This document shows, in pieces, positions 9,117 to 15,773 of a DNA stretch of 30,419 bases (positions are counted from its first letter, which is position 1; every line of letters begins with the position of its first letter). The notes under the pieces were generated by a model that made no database searches, was not told the origin of the DNA, and saw only the letters and a program-made list of their open reading frames with translations. Source of the DNA: JBFGCA01 sp041567315 (GTDB lineage Bacteria > Acidobacteriota > Thermoanaerobaculia > Multivoradales > JAHEKO01); assembly GCA_041567315.1 (NCBI GenBank), contig JBFGCA010000050.1, positions 1-30,419 of the forward strand. The letters are read 5' to 3'. The translations under genes were made by a program, and so were the position numbers.

Positions 9117-9140
9117 ATGTTCGGCAGGTCTCGAGCGTGA
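9117..9140 (+). CDS. Possible seven-codon leader peptide before the GT-C-type gene
   Basis: ATG at 9117 opens a seven-codon frame (MFGRSRA) whose TGA (9138-9140) overlaps the GTG start of the next gene. A TACGCT -10-like hexamer lies at 9102-9107, 9 nt before the ATG, as in the leaderless genes of this window. Such an arrangement would load ribosomes onto the downstream gene by stop-start coupling. There is no protein-level evidence. Confidence 0.3.
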   Translation: MFGRSRA

Positions 9141-11326
9141 GCGGGCGGCTGGCCCGCCTCGCCGCCGCGGTGGCGGCCAGCCTGTGGCTGGGTCGCCTGC
9201 CGCTGCCGACGGCCGACCCCTTCCGGCCGACCCTGCTGGCGCTACCCTGGGTGGTTCTGGGCTTCGTCGAGCTGAGCCGCTGGGCATGGCGGCGCGGCGC
9301 CCACTCCGAGCCCCGGCCCGTGCTGGCGCTCGAGGCGGGTCTGCTCTTCGCGTGGCTGTTCGTGGTGCGGGCGCGCCGGGCACTGGGTCTCGGCGCGGAC
9401 GCCGGCGACGAGATCGACAACCTGCTGTACGCCGCGCTGCTGCTGCTCCTGGCGCAACGGGTGGCGCGCCTGCTCCCGGCTCTTAGGCGGGCGATCGGGG
9501 AGCGCCTGCCCGAGCGCCCTCCCTGGCCGTTCTTCCTGCTGCCGCTGGTGGTCTACGCGGCCATTCTGCCGTGGTCGGCGGTGCGGCGCGCTCCCGACGG
9601 CGACGAGCCCTACTACCTGCTGCTGACCCACAGCCTGGCCTACGACCTCGACGTCGACCTGGCCAACAACTACGCCCGGCAGGACTCGCTGCGGTTCATG
9701 CCCCGGGCGCTCGAGCCGGAGTGGGGGGACCCGCCGAGCCAGGGGGAAAGGCGGTTCTCGCGGCACCACGCCCTGCTGCCGCTGGTGCTGGCGCCGGCCT
9801 ACCGGGTGGCGGGCGCCTGGGGGGCCTTTGCGGGGATGGCCCTGCTGGGCGCCGCCACCGCCTGGTGGACCCTGCGTCTGGCGGCGCGCATGTGGCCGGC
9901 GCGGCCGGCCGAATCGGTCGCCGCCTGGGCGCTCCTGTGCTTTACGCCGCCGTTCGTCTTCTACGCCCTGCAGGTCTGGGTGGAGGTGCCGGCCGCGCTG
10001 CTGCTGGTCGTGGCGCTGGACCGCATCTGGGGCTGGCGCGGCGGCCCGGGCGACTGGCTGGCACTGGCGGCGGTGCTGGTGCTGCTGCCGCTGCTCAAGC
10101 TCCGCTTCCTGCTGCTGGCCGTGCCGCTGGCGCTGCTCGCCCTCTGGCGGCTGCGCGCCTGGCGGCGCCGGCTGCTGGCACCGGTCGCGGCGCTGGCGGT
10201 GGTGACGGCGGGCATCCTGGTCTCCAACCAGCTCCGTTTCCGCGCGCCGTTGCGGGACCACACCTTCGCCTACCTGGCCCAGCTCCACCTGGACTCGCCG
10301 CTCAACTACCTGCGGGGCGCCGCCGGGCTGCTGTTCGACTGCGCGTTCGGCCTGTTCGCCGTCAACCCGCTGTGGCTGCTGCTGCTGCCCGGCGCCTGGC
10401 TGGTGATCCGCCGCCGCCACCCGCTGGCGCTCCAGGGGCTGTTCTGCGTGCCGCTCTATCTGGCGGCGGTGGCGCCGCGTCTCGAGTGGTACGGCGCCTG
10501 GTCGCCGCCCTTCCGGCTGGGCCTGGTCTTTCTCCCCTGGGCGGCGCTGTGGCTGGTGCCGGCAGTGGCCGCCGGCCGCCGCCGGCAGGGGGCGCGCCTG
10601 TTGACCGCGCTGGCCGGTGCCCTGGCCGGCGTCCTGGCGCTGCTCTGGCTGGCGGTCCCGGGCTGGACCTACCACCTGGCCGACGGCGGCAATCAGCTGC
10701 TGGCGTATCTCGGCGGGCGCTGGCGGGTCGACGCGGTGCGGCTGTTTCCCAGCTTCGTGCGGCTGCGGGCTGCCAGCTGGGTCTGGCCGCTGGCCTGTCT
10801 GGCGGCCGCGGCGCTGCTGTGGCGCTGGCGGGGCCGGCCGGCGCGGCCGACGCGGCCGGCGCTGTGGGGGGTCGCCGTACTGCTCGCGGCCGGCGCGGCG
10901 GTGCCGGTGGCCGCCGGCGGGCTGTCCACCCGCCGGGTCGAGGTGGAGGACGCCTGGGTCGTCAAGCGCGGCGGCGAGCTGTACCCGCAGCGCTGGCTTC
11001 CGCGGCGTCCGCGGCTTCGCGGCGGCTGGCTGCTGTCGCACGGCACCGAGGTGACGGCGCCGGTGGTGCCCGGGGGCCGCGCGCTCAGCGCGCTGGTCCA
11101 CGTGCGGCCGCTGGGGGTGCGCTCGGCGGGGGCCAGACTGGAGATCGAGGCCCCGGACGGCCGCCGGCTGATCTGGCCGGTGGCCCCGCCCCGGCGCTGG
11201 CGAGTGGTGCGCTTCGACCTCGGCCTCTGGCCGCCGGGCGAGGAGCTGGTGGTGCGGCTGCGGGACCCGGCGCGGGTGGCGCGGGTGGTGGTCGACCGGC
11301 TCGAGCTCCGCTGGGGACCGGGCTAG
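9137..11326 (+). CDS. Large GT-C-type membrane protein (probable glycosyltransferase), paralogue 1
   Basis: A 729-residue polytopic inner-membrane protein. After two or three N-terminal helices comes PWPFFLLPLVVYAAILPWS and then DGDEPYYLLLTHSLAYD (about residues 154-170), an acidic Asp-Glu pair in the first large extracytoplasmic loop. This is the hallmark of lipid-sugar-dependent GT-C enzymes such as the PMT/ArnT group. About ten further helices follow, then a soluble C-terminal part (about 600-729) predicted as beta-rich from its alternating pattern (RRVEVEDAWVVKRGGELYP). The start GTG is chosen because it aligns with the paralogue at 21942-24134, which begins at the same residue (SGRLAR against TGRAAR) and has 730 aa. 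Donor and acceptor are unknown. GT-C assignment is inference from topology and motif. Confidence 0.75.
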   Translation: MSGRLARLAAAVAASLWLGRLPLPTADPFRPTLLALPWVVLGFVELSRWAWRRGAHSEPRPVLALEAGLLFAWLFVVRARRALGLGADAGDEIDNLLYAALLLLLAQRVARLLPALRRAIGERLPERPPWPFFLLPLVVYAAILPWSAVRRAPDGDEPYYLLLTHSLAYDLDVDLANNYARQDSLRFMPRALEPEWGDPPSQGERRFSRHHALLPLVLAPAYRVAGAWGAFAGMALLGAATAWWTLRLAARMWPARPAESVAAWALLCFTPPFVFYALQVWVEVPAALLLVVALDRIWGWRGGPGDWLALAAVLVLLPLLKLRFLLLAVPLALLALWRLRAWRRRLLAPVAALAVVTAGILVSNQLRFRAPLRDHTFAYLAQLHLDSPLNYLRGAAGLLFDCAFGLFAVNPLWLLLLPGAWLVIRRRHPLALQGLFCVPLYLAAVAPRLEWYGAWSPPFRLGLVFLPWAALWLVPAVAAGRRRQGARLLTALAGALAGVLALLWLAVPGWTYHLADGGNQLLAYLGGRWRVDAVRLFPSFVRLRAASWVWPLACLAAAALLWRWRGRPARPTRPALWGVAVLLAAGAAVPVAAGGLSTRRVEVEDAWVVKRGGELYPQRWLPRRPRLRGGWLLSHGTEVTAPVVPGGRALSALVHVRPLGVRSAGARLEIEAPDGRRLIWPVAPPRRWRVVRFDLGLWPPGEELVVRLRDPARVARVVVDRLELRWGPG

Positions 11327-11330
11327 ACGG

Positions 11331-11396
11331 CACTTCACACCGGGTCGCTCGGCGAGCGGTGCGTCCGCCCGCGCAGCAGCGAGCCGGTGAGAAGTG
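11331..11396. repeat. Long inverted repeat between convergent genes
   Basis: Two 19-bp arms (11331-11349 and 11378-11396) match at 17 positions. A small inner hairpin GCGG/CCGC lies in the loop. The element fills the gap between the plus-strand GT-C-type gene and the minus-strand TPR gene. No T-tract follows on either strand, so it is not a standard intrinsic terminator, although it may still end or stabilise both messages. Confidence 0.6.
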
Positions 11397-11405
11397 CAGG
11401 CTAGA
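11391..11405 (+). repeat. 15-bp repeat at gene end, copy 1
   Basis: GAAGTGCAGGCTAGA, identical to 17260-17274. In both places its CTA is the stop codon (TAG) of a minus-strand gene, so each gene ends TAG followed by CCTGCACTTC. Confidence 0.6.
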
Positions 11406-12927
11406 CGGCGGGATCCCGGCTCGGCCGGCCCTGCCGGTAGAGCTCGAGGTTGGCCTGTAGCCGCTCGAGCCGCTCGCTGCCCTCGAGCGCGGCGCTCTTC
11501 TCGATCGCCTGCTCCTGGTAGCGGATCGCCTCGTCGAAGCGCCCCAGCTCGGCGAGCGCCATGGCCAGGGTCTCGGCGGCCTCGGCGTTGTCGCCCCGCT
11601 GGTAGGAGCGCTCGGCGAGCTCCAGGGCCCGCGCCCCGTCGCGCACCTCGCCGTCGGGTGCCGCCGCCAGCACCCGGGCCAGGCGATTCACGAACACCGG
11701 GTTGTCGCGCAGCGAGCTTTGGACCGCTTCGAGGGCCTGGCGGGTCTCGGCCCAGCGGCCGGCCAGCGCCAGGTTGCGGGCCAGCCCGAACTGGGCCGGC
11801 GCCATCGTGGGGTCGATCTCGACCGCCCGGTGGCAGTACCCGGCCGCCTCGTCGTAGCGACCCAGCTTCTGGAGCATCAGCGCCAGCGCCAGGATCACCT
11901 GCTTGTCGTCCGGGTCGGCGGCCACCGCCCCGCGGAACTGCTCGGCCGCCTCGGCGATCCGCTCCTCGGCCCGCAGCTTGACCGCCAGGTTGACGTGAGC
12001 GGTCTTGCGGGCCGCCGGGTCGTCGGCGGTGCGGAGGATCTCCTCGAAGTGCCGGACCGCCTCCTCCTCGCGGCCGAGCTTGGCGAGGGCGGTGGCCAGC
12101 ACCAGGTGGAGGTTGGCGTCGTCGGGCGCCGCCGGCAGCGCCGCCTGGGCGAGCTCCGCCGCGGCGGCCGGGTCGCCGCCGTCGAGGGCGCGTCGAGCGC
12201 GGATCACCTCGGTGCCCCAGCGCTGGCCGGCCACCCGGGCGAGCAGCGGATCGGTGGGCCGAGGCGGGGCGTCGCCGGCCAGCTCCCGGTGCTCGGCGGC
12301 CCGCTCCCCGTCGCCGGCGGCCTGGTAGGCGGTGGCCAGCAGGGCGTGGAGCGCGGGCTCGTCCGGGCTCAGCTCCAGGGCCGCGGCGAAGCGCTCGGCG
12401 GCCAGCTCGGGCCGGCCCGCCTCCAGCTCCAGCTCGCCCAGCGCCACCAGGGTCGCGGCGTCGTCGGGCCGCAGCTCCGCCGCCCTGTCGAAGCCCTCGC
12501 GGGCCGCCGCCAGGTCATCGGCCCGCCTCGCCAGCACCCCCAGCAGGTAGGGCCAGCGGTAGTTCTTCGGGTCCAGCTTGGCGGCGTTGCGATAGGCGGC
12601 GGCGGCCGCCTCGTCGAAGTCGTAGGCGTGATAGACGAGCCCGAGCTGGCCGTAGGCCCGGCCCTTGCCGATCGGCGGGATGCCGGGGGTGGCGAGCCGC
12701 TCGTCGAACCCCCGCCGGGCCGCCGCCAGCCGCTCGCGCGCCTCCTCGGAGGGGGCCTCGGCAGCCGGGACCGGCACCTCCTCGAGCTGCTGCGGGGTCA
12801 TCGGCCCCATGGCGCCGATCGGGGCGTCCGGGCGCTCGCGACAGCCGGCGCCGCCGGCCAGCGCCAGCAGCGCCAGCGCCGCGAGCCCGCGCCGCGCGGA
12901 CGTCGAGAGGAGGTCGGGAGGGGTCAA
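11401..12927 (-). CDS. TPR-repeat lipoprotein
   Basis: A 508-residue protein made almost entirely of tetratricopeptide repeats after a signal peptide. The N-terminus is ARRGLAALALLALAGGAGC with Cys29 as likely lipidation site; the lipobox (GAGC) has an unusual Gly at -3. At least nine TPR units can be followed, for example AKLDPKNYRWPYLLGVLARR, AAELRPDDAATLVALGELEL and AVEIDPTMAPAQFGLARNLA. The start is TTG 12927 and no good ribosome binding site is visible. A GTG at 12937 opens only a different frame. Large TPR lipoproteins often occur near ASPIC/UnbV proteins such as the one at 14032-15558. Probable role is protein-protein interaction at the periplasmic face; partners unknown. Confidence 0.85.
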   Translation of the reverse strand: MTPPDLLSTSARRGLAALALLALAGGAGCRERPDAPIGAMGPMTPQQLEEVPVPAAEAPSEEARERLAAARRGFDERLATPGIPPIGKGRAYGQLGLVYHAYDFDEAAAAAYRNAAKLDPKNYRWPYLLGVLARRADDLAAAREGFDRAAELRPDDAATLVALGELELEAGRPELAAERFAAALELSPDEPALHALLATAYQAAGDGERAAEHRELAGDAPPRPTDPLLARVAGQRWGTEVIRARRALDGGDPAAAAELAQAALPAAPDDANLHLVLATALAKLGREEEAVRHFEEILRTADDPAARKTAHVNLAVKLRAEERIAEAAEQFRGAVAADPDDKQVILALALMLQKLGRYDEAAGYCHRAVEIDPTMAPAQFGLARNLALAGRWAETRQALEAVQSSLRDNPVFVNRLARVLAAAPDGEVRDGARALELAERSYQRGDNAEAAETLAMALAELGRFDEAIRYQEQAIEKSAALEGSERLERLQANLELYRQGRPSRDPAV

Positions 12928-12942
12928 ACTGAGCCACCGGGT

Positions 12943-12984
12943 CCAGAAAAGACGATCGGCTCCCCCCCTGCGGAGGGAGCCGAT
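12943..12984 (-). terminator. Intrinsic terminator after the anchored secreted protein gene
   Basis: On the minus strand a perfect 10-bp stem (ATCGGCTCCC with GGGAGCCGAT; 12975-12984 and 12955-12964) with a 10-nt loop is followed by CGTCTTTTCT. It lies 28 bp past the stop of the 13013-13846 gene and before the TPR gene start. Confidence 0.8.
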
Positions 12985-13012
12985 GCGAACTGTCGCCTTT
13001 TGCGGTGCCGCC

Positions 13013-13846
13013 CTAGGCGGTGCGGCTCCGCAGCATCACGAAGGCGGCGCCGCCGAGGATCAGCAGCAGCGCCAGGAAGGCCAGCTGGTTGCCGCTGGCG
13101 GCCGGGCCGCCGCAGGCGCCCTGACCGGGCACGGCGATGACGCCGTCGGCGTCGAGGACCATGTCATCGATCTCGATGTACCACTCCCAGTCGTCCGGCG
13201 CCGGGTCCCAGTAGTAGAACCGGTACCAGACCGAGGGCACGCCCTCGGCGGGCGCGGTGGCCAGGTTGACGTCCTCGCCGGGGTCGGCGCGGAAGCCCCC
13301 GTGGTCCTCGTTCCAGGTCAGCAGGTTGTTCCAGGTGCCGCCGCCGTCGGTCGACCAGTCGACCTGGAAGAAGTCCTCGTTGGCGAAGTTCTGGTAGTTC
13401 GCCGCGAACAGCAGCGCCGAGTTGGAGGCGCCGCAGTAGTCGTAGGACTCGGTCCACAGGTCGGTATCGAAGTCCAGGATGCCGATGATGTCGCTCGACA
13501 CGCAGGCGAAATCACCCGAGCCCGGGCTGGCGTTGCCGGTCCAGTTGTCGGCCTCGCCGCAGTAGGGGCCGAACTGGCTGTCCCAGACGATCCCGTTGCC
13601 CTCGTAGTCGTTGGTGATCCAGGGCATGGCCAGACCCGCGGGCGGGGTGCCGCCCTCGAAGTCCTCGGTGATCTGGGGAACGCGGGGCGGTCCGGGACGC
13701 GAACCGACGGAGGAGTCGTTCGAGTAGTCCTTCGGACGGCTCAGTTCGTCGTTCTTTTCGGCGTTCAGACCCTGCGCGGTCGCCACTCCGCTGACCAATC
13801 CTGCCAGCGCGAGGGAGAACGCGAGGCACAGAAGCAGTTTCCGCAT
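13013..13846 (-). CDS. Secreted protein with C-terminal membrane-anchor tail (candidate sorting substrate)
   Basis: A 277-residue protein. A signal peptide (MRKLLLCLAFSLALAGLVSG, cut near ATA-QG) is followed by a soluble domain rich in Trp, Asp and Gly (DFEGGTPPAGLAMPW, FFQVDWSTDGGGTWN, WYIEIDDMVLDADG). It reads like a beta-sandwich carbohydrate- or adhesion-type domain, similar in layout to MAM-like modules. The last 26 residues are a hydrophobic helix ending in basic residues (LRSRTA), preceded by ACGGPAASGN. That layout (short motif, helix, basic end) is the pattern of exosortase or rhombosortase substrates, although no PEP motif is present. Start 13846 is supported by GGAGGAG 8 nt upstream. 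A longer frame to 13903 lacks such support. The exosortase-like gene is 2 kb away. Confidence 0.75.
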   Translation of the reverse strand: MRKLLLCLAFSLALAGLVSGVATAQGLNAEKNDELSRPKDYSNDSSVGSRPGPPRVPQITEDFEGGTPPAGLAMPWITNDYEGNGIVWDSQFGPYCGEADNWTGNASPGSGDFACVSSDIIGILDFDTDLWTESYDYCGASNSALLFAANYQNFANEDFFQVDWSTDGGGTWNNLLTWNEDHGGFRADPGEDVNLATAPAEGVPSVWYRFYYWDPAPDDWEWYIEIDDMVLDADGVIAVPGQGACGGPAASGNQLAFLALLLILGGAAFVMLRSRTA

Positions 13847-13903
13847 GTTCAACACTCCTCCTTCGGACGGTTGTTCCGGGGCACGCGCCATGAATAGGCG
13901 CAA

Positions 13904-13920
13904 ATTGGGGCTCTCCCAAT
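13904..13920. promoter_or_regulatory. Small inverted repeat in leader of the anchored secreted protein gene
   Basis: ATTGGG-GCTCT-CCCAAT, 6-bp perfect arms. It lies just downstream of the predicted transcription start and could be an operator or a 5' hairpin that stabilises the message. No regulator can be assigned. Confidence 0.35.
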
Positions 13921-13934
13921 ACCTTGAGTAACCG

Positions 13935-13964
13935 ACCCTACGGGAAGCCCGCAGGGGATGTCAA
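13935..13964 (-). promoter_or_regulatory. Sigma-70-type promoter for the anchored secreted protein gene
   Basis: On the minus strand a consensus TTGACA (13959-13964) is followed after 18 bp by TAGGGT (13935-13940). The -10 is weak, but the -35 is perfect. Transcription would start near 13928 and give a leader of about 80 nt. Confidence 0.6.
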
Positions 13965-14031
13965 GCGCGCATTGGCTTCGCGCGCCGGTGCCGCGGGGCC
14001 ACGGCGGCCGTCGCGCGAGCCTGCGGGCGAC

Positions 14032-15558
14032 TCAGAAACCGTCCGACCAGGCCGACAGGTCGCCGCTCTCGAAGCCGTCCGCGAAGATCGCCGGGTAGAT
14101 CAGGTGCCAGCGCGGGGCGGCGAGCGGCGCCGGGTAGACCTCGGTCAGCCCGTCCGGCCACACCACCTTGACCTCCTCGACCGCCGCGGCGCCGAGCCCG
14201 AAGTGGAGCGCGATCTCGTTGCCGGCCCCCAGGCTGGAGCCGCTGTGGAGCTCCTGGAGCTGGGTGCGCCCGCCGGCGGTGAGGTAGACGCGGGTCCCCA
14301 GGGCGTCGCGGTTGACCGGCCCGCGGCCCTCGAAGGTCATCCGCAGCCAGCCGCCGCCGGCGGTCTGGTTGCGGTAGAGGTAGTAAGCGTCGTCGAGGTT
14401 GCCGATCACCAGGTCCACCCGGCCGTCGGCGTCGTAGTCGGCCGAGGCCACCCCCAGGGTGGGACCCGGGTCGGCGGCGCCGCTGGCCTCGGAGAGGTCC
14501 GCGAAGGTGCCGTCGCCGAGGTTGGCGTACAGCCGGTTGGTCTTGCCGGGATCGGGCAGCATGGTCGCCAGGTAGAGGTCCTGGAGCCCGTCGTTGTCGC
14601 AGTCGAAGAACAGGGTCCCCCAGCCGATCGAGTCGACGGTGACCCCCGCCGCCTCCGAGACGTCGACGAAGGTCGGGCTGCCCTGGCTGGTCTGGTTCTG
14701 GAGCAGCACCATCTCGGCGATGCTCGAGAAGTAGAAGTCGAGGTCGCCGTCGGTGTCGTAGTCGCCGACCGCGATTCCCATGCCGTAGACCGGCCGGTCG
14801 GCGCCCGAGGCGGCCCCGACCTCGGCGAAGCACCAGTGCCCGCAGCCGGCTCCGTCGTTGCGGTAGAGCTGGTTGCCCAACTGGCGGTCGTTGATCACGT
14901 AGAGGTCGGCGTCGCCGTCGTTGTCGTAGTCGACGAAGACTGCGGTCCAGCCCACCCGCACCTCGCCGGCGAGCGCGCTCGAGACGTCGGTGAAGGTGCC
15001 GTCGCCGGCGTTGTGGAACAGCCGGTCCGTGTTCACCTCGGAGTAGTTGACCAGGAAGAGGTCGAGCCGGCCGTCGCCGTCGTAGTCGCCCCAGGCGGCG
15101 GTGGGGAACTGACCGGCGATCCCCACCCCGGCCGTCGCGGTGACGTCGGTGAAGCCGGCCCCCGCCTCGTTGTGGAACAGGCTGCCGGCGCCGCGGGCGG
15201 TGACGTAGAGGTCGAGCCAGCCGTCGTTGTCGTAGTCGGCGAAGGCCGCGCCCATGCTCTCGGAGCCGGGCAGGGCGACGTCGCCGGTGTGCGGCGACGG
15301 CTCGAAGGTGCCGTCGCAGTTGTTCCGCCACAGGCTGTTGGACCCCGCCTGGTCGGTCAGGTAGAGATCGACGCAGCCGTCGCGGTCGGCGTCTCCCCAG
15401 GCCTGCCCGACCCCCATGAAGATCGCGTGATGGGCGGCGCTGATCCCGGCCGCCGCCGTCACCTCGACGAACGACGGCACCGCCGGCTCGGCCTCCACGG
15501 CGGTGGCCAAGAGGAGCCCGGTCAATAGCAAGACGTCGAGACGTCTGGAGCAGCTCAT
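14032..15558 (-). CDS. Secreted seven-repeat VCBS/FG-GAP protein with ASPIC/UnbV domain
   Basis: A 508-residue secreted protein. After a signal peptide (RRLDVLLLTGLLLATAVEA) come seven calcium-binding DxDxDGxxD loops: ADRDGCVD, ADYDNDGWLD, GDYDGDGRLD, VDYDNDGDAD, GDYDTDGDLD, FDCDNDGLQD and ADYDADGRVD. This number fits a closed seven-bladed propeller. An ASPIC/UnbV domain follows (RDALGTRVYLTAGGRTQ to VKVVWPDGL). The extreme C-terminus ADGFESGDLSAWSDGF is a short tail of a type I recall from other secreted proteins. Start ATG 15558 is chosen because it begins a signal peptide; the open frame continues upstream to 15672 without one. Ribosome binding site is weak. Likely role is surface binding or adhesion; ligand unknown. 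Confidence 0.88.
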   Translation of the reverse strand: MSCSRRLDVLLLTGLLLATAVEAEPAVPSFVEVTAAAGISAAHHAIFMGVGQAWGDADRDGCVDLYLTDQAGSNSLWRNNCDGTFEPSPHTGDVALPGSESMGAAFADYDNDGWLDLYVTARGAGSLFHNEAGAGFTDVTATAGVGIAGQFPTAAWGDYDGDGRLDLFLVNYSEVNTDRLFHNAGDGTFTDVSSALAGEVRVGWTAVFVDYDNDGDADLYVINDRQLGNQLYRNDGAGCGHWCFAEVGAASGADRPVYGMGIAVGDYDTDGDLDFYFSSIAEMVLLQNQTSQGSPTFVDVSEAAGVTVDSIGWGTLFFDCDNDGLQDLYLATMLPDPGKTNRLYANLGDGTFADLSEASGAADPGPTLGVASADYDADGRVDLVIGNLDDAYYLYRNQTAGGGWLRMTFEGRGPVNRDALGTRVYLTAGGRTQLQELHSGSSLGAGNEIALHFGLGAAAVEEVKVVWPDGLTEVYPAPLAAPRWHLIYPAIFADGFESGDLSAWSDGF

Positions 15559-15773
15559 CAGGGTCTGCAACGGTTGCGGCGACACTAACTGAACTTGACC
15601 TGCGCCACAACTCCGGTCCCAGGCGGGCCCCGCCCCGGCCGGCTCTCGCCACCAAGCCTTCGCCCGGCACACCCTGGGCGGCCATGCTCCTCGACAGGCC
15701 TGCTAGCATCGTTGGTTCGGGCTCCTCCCTCGCCCTCTCCTCGATCCGCACCCAACCGAGAGACCCGAATCCC

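Noticed and set aside
9242..11338. Minus-strand 698-codon frame opposite GT-C-type paralogue 1
   Set aside because: Gln/Arg/Pro/His-rich low-complexity antisense of a membrane protein. The same artefact appears opposite paralogue 2 (21978-24095).
13013..13120. PEP-CTERM tail on the anchored secreted protein
   Set aside because: No Pro-Glu-Pro or close variant precedes the helix, so only the general three-part layout is claimed.
13924..15528. Plus-strand 534-codon frame opposite the VCBS gene
   Set aside because: The opposite strand has a signal peptide, seven calcium loops and an ASPIC domain; this frame is a mirror of those repeats (Val/Glu-rich, no domain).
15684..15773. ATG 15684 as the start of the exosortase-like protein
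   Set aside because: The added 30 residues are not a signal or helix, and the likely -10 box (15704-15709) lies downstream of this ATG. TTG 15774 is preferred, though not proven.
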